A stretch of 64,000 nucleotides of DNA from Apostichopus japonicus (Eukaryota > Echinodermata > Holothuroidea > Aspidochirotida > Stichopodidae): positions 34,007,001 to 34,071,000 of the forward strand of contig NC_092580.1 of NCBI RefSeq assembly GCF_037975245.1. The letters run 5' to 3'. The translations under genes and the position numbers were made by a program. The notes under the pieces were generated by a model. The model ran no database searches. It saw only the letters and a list, made by a program, of their open reading frames with translations, and was not told the origin of the DNA. Shown here one piece after another: positions 11,966 through 24,690 of this stretch (positions within the stretch are counted from its first letter, which is position 1; the number at the start of each line of letters is the position of its first letter).

Positions 11966-13189
11966 GGCCTATGTGAAAATACAACTGGATATTGCGATGG
12001 TCGGTGGAAAGAAGTTTTTACTAAAGAACATCATACGTTTAATTCTTTTGTAAAGAAAGGTTTTGTTTGAGTAGGCTAATTCTTTTCAACAGTATACAAA
12101 ATCGCATCTCTCTATACCTTGTCTGCAAAAAATGTCGTCAACTGTGTTTGGTGCTGCATAACGTTGTAACTGATTGTCCAACATGTAATTGGTTGTATCA
12201 GAACACATCAGCCTACCGTATCCTCAATTGCTTTTGATCCTTTCCTCAATTATCTTTGGTATATGAAGACGTTTTGGGGATTTCTTGCAAATAAATGTCC
12301 ACTAAGTAACTTTGAAAGTATATTTGTCATCTCATTTTGTGTTCGTGTAGGTGTAAGGCTATGGAGAATCCTTATGGTATTTCTTGTCAAAAAGTGTTAA
12401 GAAGTGGTCAAAACTTAAACAGTAATTATAGACGACAACGTGTTTTGACAAACAAAGTCAACGTCAACAATGTGAAATATGATGTTTTTTGGGGTTTCAC
12501 GTTATTTTGCTTAAGAACGCAGGTCTTGTTCATGTGACGGTTTCTCATATATTTAGTGTAAGAACAGATGTTTCTTACTCACATGCAAAACCGTGCAAAC
12601 TAAAGACTTTCGTATTAAAACATAATTGGATTGCATAATCTTACAGTCTATGTATAGTCATCTCTGTGTACACTTGTACAGTAACAGATGTGAAGAATCT
12701 TACGGTAGAACGGACACCTAAAGATATTTAACGTGTTTTACACCAATGACAGAGTTCGAATAACTAAGACGTTCTTCTTCTTAAGTAAACTTTATATCGT
12801 ATACGTTTTGTGCCTTACAATTTTAGATGCAGGAGATTTATTGACTGCAGGTTGGTGTTTTGAAAATACTCTCCAATCGCGCCGTCTCCTGCTGAGGATC
12901 CGCCATATTATGAAAATAAAAGTAATATATAGAAATTACAAAATGGTTAATAAATCTCTTTTTTACAACAATGAGTGACAAATGCATGTGCTAGGTGAAT
13001 TTATAGGAATGAGGGACTTACACACGATATTTTTTGTTTCTTTTTACACACTAGTTTTCCCGAATTGCAGACTCTGTTAATCAATTTTTGGTTACTTGCC
13101 TTAGCCTGGCAAGTAACGTTTGCCGTCAGCGTATGTGTATGCCTGTTTGTGTGAATGTGACGCTTGTAAACACGATACCTCAAGATAAG

Positions 13190-13640
13190 TCACCTCTGCA
13201 GTCCTCTTTTTTGAAATGTTGCTCCCCTTAAGTAGTATACAAGAACCCTGTTGTCTTTGGGTGGAGGTCAAAGGTCATTTGGGGTCAACAGAGGGCAAAC
13301 TATGGAAATCTAAAAAACTTGAAATCCTTGTAAACATTGTTACCAGATAGGAAGCTTTATTGGCTGTCATATTTTGCAGGTGGCTTCCCTAAAATGATTA
13401 CAAGAACGCTGTTATTTTTGGTGGAGGTCAAAGGTCACTTGGGGTCATGAAAGGTCAAACTCTGTAACACTTTATAAACACGAACCTTATAAACACGATA
13501 TACCAAGATAGGTTACATCACATATAATGGGTACAAGAACTCTATTATTTAGTGTGCATGGCATTTGGGGTCTGCAGAGGTGCAAATGGGCAAAATATCA
13601 AAAGTACTTTATCTTGAGAACTTAACCTTCCAAAGAGATT
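13190..13640. repeat. GGTCA-rich tandem repeat, about three ~160-bp copies
   Basis: The phrase ATACAAGAACCCTGTTGTCT, then GGTGGAGGTCAAAGGTCA and TTGGGGTCA, occurs at about 13,235-13,290 and again at 13,398-13,460, with a decayed third copy at 13,505-13,580. Perfect AGGTCA direct repeats with one-base spacing lie at 13,265-13,277 and 13,425-13,437. Related in wording to the repeat at 2,634-3,300. Confidence 0.6.
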
Positions 13641-14439
13641 ATGTATACACGGTAAATTACCCAAAGGTCAGTCTCAATGAAGATGTCAAACTTATGCTTC
13701 CTGATACTAGTAAAACCTCCTTGCTGTTTTAGGTACATGCAATATGAATACCAGCCTGGGTTAGCTTGTTAACTACTCTTGTGCTGCATATGTAATGCAT
13801 TTAACGGCAAGTACGATTTCAAGATTGTAGATAGTTGGTTTGGTAGTAGGCCAGCCAGGAATGCCAAGGACGATGTCAAGATGGGATACAGAATGACTTA
13901 ACCTTCCAAAGATTATCTGTTAAGTTCCCATTGATAAATTTAGTTTGACTTTCCAATGTGACTATACTTTACAACTTCTTCCATACAGCCAGTACCTTTC
14001 CATTTCAAGGATAGAGTATAGCTTATAGATTTATCAGAGCCAGTTTGATTGCCAAATTATCGTACGGTCGTTTACTATTTGGACGACTGAAATGAGATCT
14101 TCATCAGTTACTTATTCAATGTTAGCTGAATAGCTACGTTTACATATCACTCGGTTTCAATCTTTAAAACTAGCAACCCATTGCAAATTTAAGTGTACAT
14201 ATCTATCGGATTCAATATTTAATACTCGCCACACATTGTAAATTTCTACCAGTAAAATCCATGTTATATCCGTATATGACACTCAGTAAACAATTTTCAG
14301 TCAGCCTAAAGTGTATCAATGAAATAATTCAGTGGCCTGACTATACTCACGTGGTTTTTAGCATCAGAGATTCCTCTCTGATTTTCGCTCATCATCATCT
14401 CAAAACACCGGCGTCATCAACACTAAACTCAACGCCGTT

Positions 14440-15180
14440 GAGTCAAAGTTGAACGTTCTGTAGAGCAAAAATACCGTACACGTAATCACATCTAAGGTTC
14501 AAAATGAAAACTGTTGCGACCTACACGGTAACAAACAACCAAAAATGCATTCTACAACGTTATTTTATGTGTTTTATTGGGTTTATGGCTCAACTATCTT
14601 GAAGAAATCTTAACTGCAGCATATTTTTATTTTATTTGGCGTGACACGCACATAAAGAGTTTATTCAACCTGTGACGTCACTTTATATAACGGGATAGAC
14701 TTGTCAAACTAGCTGACAATGGACAACACTTTGTCGTGTAATAATCGATCGATAGCCGCGAGTATTGAATGACCTCATTGGCGACATAATATTCTTGTAT
14801 ATACTGTATTGAAATTTGTTTGTTGATCAGTTGTCTAGAAAACGATAAGTGAAAGTCATTTTGGACAATGATAACAATACACACAATTATCGCTGTTTGG
14901 CTCGTCTCATTAATAGTGCAGACTATGCTATACCGCATAGGAAACACATTTTATTATCTGATGGATACTACTTTCACAATTGGTCCTCTTTCAGATATAG
15001 CAGACCGCCTACTCAATGTTTCCTTGTCTAACGGTGTCACTTGCTTATAAAGCGTTCACAATAAAACCAACGTTGAACTTGTCAACGTTCAACTTTGTCA
15101 GACTCCAAAGGCTCTAACTTGACTTTCTGTGTATACTTGTCTGAAACCGCGTTATACACAAATAAAAAAGTATTCCTAAC
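14440..15180 (+). repeat. Left arm of a ~700-bp inverted repeat
   Basis: Its reverse complement matches 19,550-20,225 along most of its length with scattered substitutions and small indels. Anchors include TGAAACCGCGTTATACACAA, CTAACAGATGATC-like junctions around the GTTGTCTAGAAAACGATAAG segment, and AAGAAATCTTAACTGCAGC. The motif GTCAAAGTTGAACGTT near 14,440 reappears inverted near 15,085, so the arm may itself be a TIR-ended element. Confidence 0.75.
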
Positions 15181-17499
15181 GTTGGAACGGTGTATAACGC
15201 TAAAGCTAACGAAATGCTTTGTCTAGCGATTACATCTATGTATCATACGTGATACCACCATGGCAATACCTACTCTAGTACTTTTTGAGAATAAATCAAA
15301 AGTCCCGACAGTTCCCCTGACTTTCATATGTGAGATATTTACAACCATGCTAGACCCCTTAATAATATATTATATGAATACAAGTATTTAAGTACCAGAG
15401 CCATGTTCGCCGTGCTCGAAAATAATGGGGCGGTACCGCCTCAGACCTACGTGGAGGTGGTGTTGGATTTCTCCGAGAGGTATGTAGAGTATGTTAAAGC
15501 CACGGCCTCGCCCTTCTGCGACGCAACGATATATTTCTCCTTCCGCTTACTGGTTGTTTTACTGAAAAACCACACAGGCGATACTTAGATATCGTGGTGA
15601 GTGGTCTGAACGCCGTTTGCTAAGACCTTCCTCTCCGGGTAAAAATAGGTAAACCCTGTTTCAACTAAGGGGAAACATTGGTTATTGTTTACTCTAAAAC
15701 TTTTGTTTTCACCAGTCTTTGAGTTCTCGGTCTTGAGAACGTCTAAATTTATTTCTTTTTTTGACGTTTGCTGTTGATGCCTTTTGTTTTGTTTGACAGC
15801 TGAACTTATCTATGTTTGTTCCATTCTATGAAATTCATCACAAATCCCGAAAGGTGGTTTCGTTATTCCGTCCGGAAACATTATCTTCAGTCACACTGGT
15901 GACATTTCTATGGTTTCGTAATGGTTTTGTCGTATGAAGAATTTCCAATGAGGTTCATCGTATCGGCAATAATGGTCTTGGCAGGATCTCTGTCACGTGT
16001 CACTTACAAGAGCAGGGTACAATATGGCCTGTTCGAATAGAGGCTGTCCCGACCAATATAAATACACAGTTCAAGAAATTTACCAAGACATCCAAGTATA
16101 AGCTTAATAGTTCATTTAATTCTTCAAAGATACACACAGTTTTGCCTTTCTTTAATAAATAATTGAATATAATTCCAATATCACCCTGGTATGAGCATGG
16201 AGTTGAGGTACTACGCAAAATTGAAACCATTTGCACGAGATTAACAAATGTTAGTGTTTTTCTGCAGACATTGTGTTTTCAAACTGAACATTTACTCAAT
16301 ACCCCAGCGGTTCGTTTACCCTACACAAATTAGGTTATACCTCATACATCGAGGATGTTGATTTTACAACATAATATTAACAGTATTTACTTGTGAACAC
16401 AATATTAAGAGTTCAAAGTTTCCAACGCTTCTCAGTATTTTTTTAGTTTCTCTTAGCCATAGAGATGTTACAACAGTCATTGTGGATTGAGTAGGCTGAG
16501 TCCGATGAAAGTCACGAATGGGATCCAAATTAACCCCAAACGGATACACAAGTGGCTTGGCCGGTTTTCCGTTTCTTACTATATAGCCAGCATCATTGTA
16601 CTATAGATCCCTGGATTAAAGTTTTAGTACACAAAGGATTGTTCACTCATGCAAAAGATGACCCAGCTTATATACCAATAGTAAAATACACTGGCCTTTC
16701 AACTCTAATGTGACATCACCTTCCCGTCTTACATCTGATACTGCTTCTCCGTGCTTTGATGCAAGACTTTGTTGAAAATTCGAATATTTGTTTTAAACCT
16801 TTGTCAATATACCACTTGAGGTGTAGCTAACAGTATCTTCTCTCAAAAATGCTTTCTAACAGAATTCTACTTGAACTAGACCCAAAACAATATCGTCGAT
16901 GAAGATTTCTGATATGTCCTTGAAAATGGGAACAATTTCCGCAAATTTAGGTTTACAGAGCTTCAGGTACTTAAATAGACCTACCACACTATCACCTATG
17001 ACACCGAATAAGTGATCATCTCTGAACACTGAGATGAAATATGGATTTCTGGGTTCTTGAAGATGGGGAAAGTTTCCGCAAATTTGGGCACATGAATAGA
17101 CCATCAGACTCGATGACACCGAATAAGTGATCATCTCGAACATCACGTACAATAGTCTCCGGTGTAATTTAATAGCTGAATGGTCTGGAGGAAATCATGG
17201 GATGGTTTGGCTCTGTCACGCATCTGATAATAATGACATTCCCAACAATTCTTTGTAATTATACGGTTAAATTATTAGGGAGTGATTGAATGAACTATCT
17301 AATTTCCTTTGTTTTTTCTGGTCTCAAAACTTTGCAATCTGTCTCTATGTTATATTTCTTTGTTTATCAGATAGCAATCATAAGCGTGCCAACATGCAGC
17401 TGCCTTGCAATTGGTAAATAGTGTTTGTATTCATCGGCGGGTATAAGTGTAAATCGTATTCTTTATCTTTCCAATGATGTCGAATACGAAAACACTCTA

Positions 17500-18434
17500 C
17501 GTTAGGGTCCCACCCCAGCCACTCGATACTCACAGGACGACTCCTTTCATTCTCGAAACCCGTTTCTTCCTAATGTATTAGATATGGAACTGTGGGCACC
17601 TTCTGCATGAGAGCCCACAAGTGAGGACGTTTGCATCAAACCAACAATTTTAGCTTTGTGAATGATCATCGTCTGTAATCGGAACTTGAAACTACATCTA
17701 AGTCTGCCTTTCGTTTGGAATTTAATACGAATATCTAGCCGGTTTGATTGTACAGTTAATTCAAATCGTGGTTGTCGCATTGTTATGCATAGTTCATTAA
17801 CACCGTCGGTCGAAAGACATGTTATCGAGAAAGCGTACCGGATCTTCGAGCTATACTTTCTCATTGGTATCACATTCAACGTTTTTGGTTGCTCCAAAGT
17901 CCAAATCACCATCACTAGATAGTTCCGGTCCCTTGCTCGTGATTCGTCGTATGTAATCTCTTTGCATCTTTCACATAGTAAACCTCATTCCTCTCAGTCT
18001 TCATCGGAACCTGATTCTCATCTTTCCGTGACCCCTTCCTGAACGTCCACATGTCCAGTTGACGAACGGTTGATGATGTTCGTGATTGCTTAGAGGATCG
18101 GTCGTTTTCGTAATAGATGACATATGATGCGTTTTCATGTTTCTGACTCAAGCATCCCAGCTGCTTAGGAATATCTTTTCACAAACGTTACATGCGTTGG
18201 TCTTGTCCTCTACATCGTGTTTTAGGTCATATTGTATTAAGTCGTCCGTCTTGAGCAAGACCTTTGACACGTATTACACACATATTTCCTCTTTGCCACA
18301 TGTACACTCTTCAAATGTCGTTGAAGATGATGTCGGAGCTTAAGCCCCTTCGGATTTGGTAAATAACTAAGAAAGTTGCAATAAGAGATTATGGTATTAA
18401 CGGTTTGAAGTCTATTGACTAGATGAATGACCAC
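17500..18434 (-). pseudogene. Degenerate C2H2 zinc-finger sequence
   Basis: On the minus strand, 18,434-18,237 reads LRHHLQRH...H.AKRKYVCNTCQRSC, the end of one C2H2 finger, a linker-like K-Y and the C-x2-C of the next. A stop and frame change follow. Downstream (about 18,200-18,125) a second C-N-V-C-E-K-I-F begins a finger interrupted by a TGA where a leucine is expected, then VRNMKTHH. No intact frame remains. It lies between the two inverted arms, so it may be the decayed gene of that element or an older retrocopy. The left limit is uncertain. Confidence 0.4.
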
Positions 18435-19549
18435 TAATTTCCTTTATAATATGCTTAAAGAAACAATATAAGTTACTCTCAAATAGGAATGCAACATAGG
18501 CCTATGACTTACCTGCAATCATGTTATCTCTAGTCTAGTAGGCTATAGTATATTAATTAATCAGTAACAAGTGCCATGAAGAAATTTGGTTCTTTCGTTG
18601 TGGTAATGTTGATTGTAGTAAATTCTCCGCAAGGAGTGATGCTAAAACATTTTACGTGTTAACGTTCGGTATACCAGATACATGTTACCAAAACACACTC
18701 GACGATGTACGGATATAAGTACATACCTTCACTCATACAATAGTTTATAACGGTTCAACATTTGACCCTTATTCAGATTTCTGTGGGCAAAGAAGAAATT
18801 AATTGGCCATCATTGACAAACATACTGATAACACTTAACCGTAAACTTCTTTATTTGCTAGATACATTTAAAACAAACCAAAACAGCCATTTTGATTTAT
18901 TACGAGAAGTATATATTGACATTTCAATTACCGAGATAAAAAAGTTGCCATAAATAATGTCGTTTATCAATTAACGCTTTGTATCACATTGTAGTTATTA
19001 AAGTATGTTCGACTATATTAGTATCAAGCACTAGACTTTATCTAATCTCTATGCATAAAATTTCAGTATCTTCTTGTTATACACCGTTCTAAAGTTACAG
19101 GACACTGCAGGAACGATATTACTTTGACAAAATGCAAACATTTTGTGAAGAAAAACTAATTGTAAATAAAAACGTAAAGATGCATGATAAAGCTAAGTAT
19201 GAGATATAGCAACATAAATGTAAAAGATTGTTGACTCGATTGTTAAATGGAAACTCAAAATGCCAAGTCGACAAGAACTCAATTGATACAATTAGCAGCA
19301 TATAAATAAAACAAGAACATGTCGACAGATATGTTGCTCAAAAAATTTAAGAAAATATTGTAACATAGGCAATATACACAAAACAAAAAAATAATGAATT
19401 AAAAACTAAGCTGAGAATACAAAGGACCATTTAATTATTTAATTTATTTATAACTACAAATTTGAGCCCAAAACAAGTGAATCACTAAAAAAGAAAAAGA
19501 CAAATGCAAGAACGTTAAAGAAATAAAAAAGGTTAGTGCTGCAAAAGTT

Positions 19550-20225
19550 ATGAAAACTTTCTTATTTGTGTATAACGCGGTTTCAGACAAGAATGAACAG
19601 CAACACAGCAAGACAATTTAGGGCCTTTGGAGTCTGACAAAGTTCAACGTTGGTTTAATTGTGAACGCTTCATAAGCAAGTGACACCGGTAGACAAGGAC
19701 AAATTGAGTAGGCGGTCTGCTATATCTAAAAGAGGTCCAATTGGAAAGTAGTATGCATCATATGAAATGTGTTTCCTATGCGGTATAGCATAGTTTGCAC
19801 TATTAATGAAACGAACCAAACAGCGATAACGTGTGTCGTTATGTGTGTATTGTTATCATTGTCCAAACTGACTTCCACTTATTGTTTTCTAGACAACTGA
19901 TCAAAAAACACATCTTAATACAGTATACAAGAATATTATATTAGCAATGAGGTCACTCAAACGCGCGGCTATCGATCAATTTTACACGACAAAGTGTATA
20001 TTGTCGGCTAGTTTGACAAATCCAAACCAGTTATACGTCACAGGTTTGAATACAATCTTTATTTGTGTTTAACACCAAATAAAAAAATGTGCTGCAGTTA
20101 AGATTTCTTCAAGATACCTTAGCCATAAACCTTATATAACACATATACAGATGCTGTAGAAATGAAGTTTTTTTTTTTGTTACTTTTTTTTTTGTTGCTA
20201 CAGAATGTTCAGCTTTGACCCAAAC
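19550..20225 (-). repeat. Right arm of the ~700-bp inverted repeat
   Basis: Reverse-complement partner of 14,440-15,180. Poly(T) runs at 20,167-20,191 are specific to this copy. Its outer end lies only about 210 bp before coding exon 3. The separation between arms is about 4.4 kb. Confidence 0.75.
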
Positions 20226-20432
20226 GAGACTTGTAGTAGTCAATTTGACGCTAGGGACGCGAATGTTGTGTAAACGTACATGTAGGGTTTTTTTTTTCTG
20301 CATAAAAGAGCATCCAGCAATTTCCACTACAGATCTATCTACAAATTCGAAAGCACTACACTACCCTAACATTTACTCGGAAATAACTCTCTTTATACTT
20401 AGAAATTACCAAATTTTGGAGGATATTAAAAG

Positions 20433-20548
20433 TTTTCAACAAGGCGAACCTTACGTACTTCAACCAGGAAGCTGTGGAGAAGAGGGGGTTTTCATCGGCC
20501 TCGAACCATCTGCCTTAGACGCAAACATCTCATGCTGGGGTGATATCA
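20433..20548 (+). CDS. CLCA-HYR gene, coding exon 3 (CLCA N domain, EPY motif)
   Basis: 116 bp, phase 2 in and 1 out, residues 134-172. It is the only nearby AG that restores frame with exon 2: the split codon gives serine. The peptide reads QQGEPYVLQPGSCGEEGVFI, equivalent to the CLCA segment with D-E-P-Y-T then G-x-C-G-E-x-G. Donor A|GTGAGT. The acceptor (GATATTAAAAG) lacks a good pyrimidine tract, so the exact left edge is less certain than the exon itself. Confidence 0.75.
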
Positions 20549-21803
20549 GTGAGTATTTGTTATATGCGCTTGACACTTACTCTGTTTACTTATCACCATA
20601 TAGACTTATACTGCAAATATGTTTATCAACGGATACAGCATGTGATGTCTATAATGATGAGCTGTTGTCAAGTCTAGTCAGTCCGAGTCTTAGACACGTC
20701 AAAGTCCCTACTATGTATATGCACTCTATACCGATTCCACACATCTACCCCGACCCCATCATCCCAACCACACCTCTGCCCCCGCCATGCCTATATATTC
20801 TTCAAACGTGTTTGATGTATTCACAGATATATGGATAGAGGTTCGGCATATATTCTCCTTGAGATATGCTATGTAGCCATTGAATATCATATAGACAGAC
20901 AATGTATGGAAGGAAAGTAAATAGTAAATATATCAGTCAGATGGCCGTTCTCCAGTATGGAAACATTCAGGTGCCCTAGAAATGTCAGTCTATCATAATT
21001 ATGTAGCAACATAATCTAGATGAATGATCCAACCATGCTTTGGAGTACATCTTTAGTTGAAAAATAGGGGAGGCAAAAACATCATCTTGCCCCATACCCC
21101 AACATGTTCTTTTTGCTTATTACTTGTTCTACCTCTAAAAAGCTGTATCCCACCCTACTCGAAGCCTAAAACAACAAGAACTGTATTTGAATGTAAATAC
21201 GCAATATTTAAGTGTGTATGGAGTGCTTGCAGTATTATGAACTATTTGGTTGTTCATGGTGTTATTTTTTGGGGCGGACAACACACCAGGGAGTATATAA
21301 AATTTAAACTGCATGAAGAGAAGGCAAGTTTAGAAGGCAAGTGTTTGGGTTATATTGAAGGAGTTTTTTTTGTTTCGTATGAATGCCTAAAGTCAACTAA
21401 AAGTAAATCAGTATTGTTAAATGAAGCATGTAACAACATGGCAACTACCATAGTTGTGTCATTTGTTAAAACCAGTTAAATTAGTTAGGCCAATAACACA
21501 CAACATGGACACACATGTATACCCAACCATCTGATCAAGCCGAAGTGCAGGTATCACACTGGTTAATAATTTTCAGTGTCAAATAATGGATACTGTTAGT
21601 ATTTTAAGCAACTGATACATAAAAAACAGACACAGTGCACCATATGCACTAATTAACAACTATGGGACTCGTGTAAAATTATTATCATGCATGATGTTTC
21701 TTTCAAACAACTGTATACTGTACCAGCTATGAATACCGGGTGCTTAGTAGCACGGAGAGTTCTTAATTGACGTACTAAAGGATTTGATGGACGATATCTA
21801 TTA

Positions 21804-21832
21804 AGTAACCCCCCCCCCCCAAAAAAAAAAAA
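21804..21832. repeat. Poly(C)-poly(A) low-complexity tract
   Basis: A run of C followed directly by a run of A. A smaller CCCCCC-AAAAA copy lies 60 bp downstream, near 21,885. Confidence 0.7.
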
Positions 21833-22258
21833 CACTCACTTGTACGCGATTTCAAGATGTGTATTACCTCAGAAATAAAATAACCCCCCAAAAAGATATT
21901 CTTCTGTTCCCACAAAACGTACAGTTGAGAAGAATCTGACCCGAAGGGCTCTGCCGTGTCAAGTCCGTTGATACCCTGAAATGACAAATTTGTCTGCTTG
22001 CATTCAGTTACTTTGTACGTTGTTTGCCATGGACAGGCTAATTCACTGATGAACAACTGGGAGTCCTTTAATATGGTGATTATTGTAATTCTGGCATTTC
22101 AATCAAACTTGAATATTTGCAGGTGATATCTTCTGAAGTATGCTAGGCGTCACGTTGGGTCGCCAGCAAGTATTGTGCAAAGGTAGATGAAAGAAATCTA
22201 AGGAGAAGATAACCTTACCTTCGCAGTTGGAAGCATGGTTCGCAACGCAATTCCGTAT

Positions 22259-22628
22259 AGTAATAATAATAATAATGAACAGTTCTTATATAGCGCAACT
22301 ACGATAAAGTCTCGCCGCGCTGTACTTAACCCTGGTCATTGGTAACTTGTCACTCCTACGCACCAAACTTTGCACAATTCAAAAAATCTCTCTTGGGGCA
22401 CCACAGTGCACCACAGCCACGTGTCCCACTTCCCATAGGGTGCAGCCACAAACCGGCGGACGCAACTATATTTACAAGTCACCTCGCAAGTCCCCATTTA
22501 TACACCTGGGTGAAGAGAGGCAATGGAGATAAAGTGCCTTGCCCAAGGACACAACGCAATCATCTGGCCAGGGCTCGAACCAATAATCCTTAGTTAACAA
22601 GTTCACTGCCTTAACCACTTGACCCAAC
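22259..22628 (-). mobile_element. tRNA-Asn-derived SINE
   Basis: On the minus strand the element starts near 22,628 with a tRNA-like head. The A box region is TCAAGTGGTTAAGG (22,609-22,622), the anticodon-like loop TTGTTAA with central GTT (22,594-22,600), and the B box GGTTCGAGCCC (22,571-22,581). A body of about 290 bp follows and ends GCGCTATATAAGAACTGTTC plus a (TTA)n tail at 22,259-22,276. Head, body and simple tail in this order are the plan of a Pol III SINE, and a GCGCTATATAAG-(ATT)n end is common in marine invertebrate SINEs. Its insertion is antisense to the host gene. Confidence 0.8.
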
Positions 22629-23861
22629 GCATGCATATACACACGTACTGGTGGTTGTGCTGATATATACTAAATTTGGCTAACTAGCTGCATTCTCCAG
22701 GTTAAAAGGCCGATAGCGATATTACATGTACAAACTTGCACCACTCAAATTCAAATTCATGCAAGTATTAATAGTCACACTCTTGCAAATTTCTTTTGTA
22801 GCCATATTGTAGTGAAATTACATCTAGAAGCAAGACATCATTCACCAGTAACAATTTATTCGGGTTTAAAAGCTGTTTTAAGTGATATATGAAGTGTGCC
22901 GTTGAGACTACTTTGCAAAGCGTACAAGGAGCGGTGGTGGAACGCCGTGACAGGCTCACAATGAGTTGCCTATGCAGCTAGCCTCTGAAAGTGTTATTGT
23001 AAAGAAACTATATGAAAGTTGAAGTTCCAACGTCTAGTCATGTAGGTACCTTAGTGAGGGCGCTTGTGAGCGCCGTGACATACAGACCCTAAAAAGTTGG
23101 CTAACAAGTACAAAGCAACAAATACCGTTAGGGTACTAAAGTCTCATTAGTTCTTGTCTACAACCTCCAAAACAGTTGACCTACATCACAGCTAAATATA
23201 GCATACACCTATAGTATTAAAAGCCCTGTTGACTTACACACTAAATCACAGAAGTAATGTGGTCTTAAGTCGAGATATAAGTTCTCACTAACTAAACGCT
23301 ACTCATCATTGGATAGCTGACAAGTTGGCCATTCAATTTCCCGTATCATAACCATACAGATATTTATGCTATGAGAGCCTGAAGTTTTAGCTGTCGTCTT
23401 CCCCTACGTTTTTAATATTTTATGTGGTACTTGTGTATCATTACCTAACAGTGGCATAATTTTCTTGATTCTTCGAAGTACTGCTTTTTATTATTTGTTA
23501 CTACATATAGCAGTTTCAATTGGGTTTGAATTAGCCAGTAAAAGTAGAAGCAGAATCACGTTTGCAATAACACAATCGTGACAAGCAAGCATCATTGATG
23601 TACAGTTCGGCATACAGGGTTAGCAGAACTGCAGTATAAGTTACGTTGCATATACTGGACCAAATGTATGGCAGGTATAATTGCTTTTAGCCTTACAATT
23701 CTGCAATAAGTCACAGTACAAATCTTGTTAAAGCAGGCATAAATAGCACGTTTGAGTCTGATGTTGTTTTCGAAGAACTTGACTATTCTGGAGCTAGTTA
23801 GTATTGTGACCGCGTCGTTTTCTTCGGGTGTACCCCTAGACCTTTCTCGGTTGATTGATTC

Positions 23862-24182
23862 TTGAGACAATTCAGGAGAACCCAATATGTAACAAAGATC
23901 CTGATTACTACTGGCAATCAACAATTTCATTTGGCTGATATTGATGATGACGTATCAAGTATTTTCAGTGCTAAAACTCAGCTTGAACCCAAGTTTGAAG
24001 ATTTCGTGATATTGAAAGCAGCTAAGCAGATGCTAAATCTACATGGTGTTGATAAAACGATTTTTCCTGAGCTGTTTGACTTGCTGACCCTTTTGGCACA
24101 GGGTAACCATGAATTAAACAGAGATTTTAACATTTGTGAACATAGGCAGTGTCTACAACACTGTTGTTTGGTGAATATGTGA
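23862..24182 (+). other. Unrecognised 106-codon open frame in intron 3
   Basis: It encodes a fairly normal-looking acidic/leucine-containing peptide (for example FEDFVILKAAKQMLNLHGVD and FPELFDLLTLLAQG), unlike the low-complexity frames nearby. No domain is recognised. It has no phase-compatible splice sites needed by the host gene. It could be a piece of a transposon protein or chance. Confidence 0.2.
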
Positions 24183-24604
24183 CTTAAAATGTTAAAGACA
24201 TATGCGAAAGCATTGAAATGAGTTCAAAAGTGCCTCGTTGTGGTAAAGGTTATGGTTTGGAACTGCAGTCATTTCAAAAGGACACACAAGGACTTTTTAA
24301 TCAAACAGGTTAGATATATTTAAACTCTTATCATGTGTGCATAATATGTGGTCGTTTGAAACCAATAACCATGCTTATAGGCAGAGATATATTGCAAACT
24401 GAGTTTGCCAATAATTTGCCTCACAAGTTCACATCATCTTTGGTGGTCATAATGTCGTTGATTGTCCTCAGTATGATTTAGAAAAAGCTGAACTGTTGAA
24501 TAAAGGTGTCATTTCTACTTTATTTCTTCATTTACCGATTATGTAGCGGAAAACTGTTCAAGTAGACTGATTCTTAATCTCAAAACATTAATGAGTCTGT
24601 CGAA

Positions 24605-24690
24605 GGCGGAGATGGGGTGTGTATCAGGAGGATTAGTTCGATATTCCCCGGAGATGGGGTATACACCGGGAGGATTAGTTCAATAAATTC
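24605..24690. repeat. Two-copy tandem duplication
   Basis: GGAGATGGGGTGTGTATCAG then GAGGATTAGTTCGATATTCCCC is followed directly by a slightly diverged second copy (period about 45 bp). Confidence 0.7.

Larger units (their letters stand above)
11456..20432 (+). other. Intron 2
   Basis: 8,977 bp. It holds a fragment of the CAGTGGCGTCG family (11,503-11,700), a short-period repeat (11,700-11,965), a GGTCA-rich tandem repeat (13,190-13,640), a pair of inverted ~700-bp repeats (14,440-15,180 and 19,550-20,225) and degenerate zinc-finger sequence between them. About 12,000-13,190, 13,640-14,440 and 15,200-17,500 show nothing I recognise, apart from a diverged duplication at 16,915-17,150 where a stretch ending GAATAAGTGATCATCTC occurs twice. 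Confidence 0.7.

Noticed and set aside
21057-21479. 140-codon plus-strand open frame in intron 3
   Set aside because: No recognisable domain, normal intronic composition, no splice sites fitting the host gene.
22550-22628. A functional tRNA-Asn gene
   Set aside because: Boxes are readable but the arms do not form a proper cloverleaf, and the sequence continues into a SINE body with a TTA tail.
23592-23930. 112-codon minus-strand open frame
   Set aside because: Overlaps the plus-strand frame at 23,862 and has no recognisable motif.
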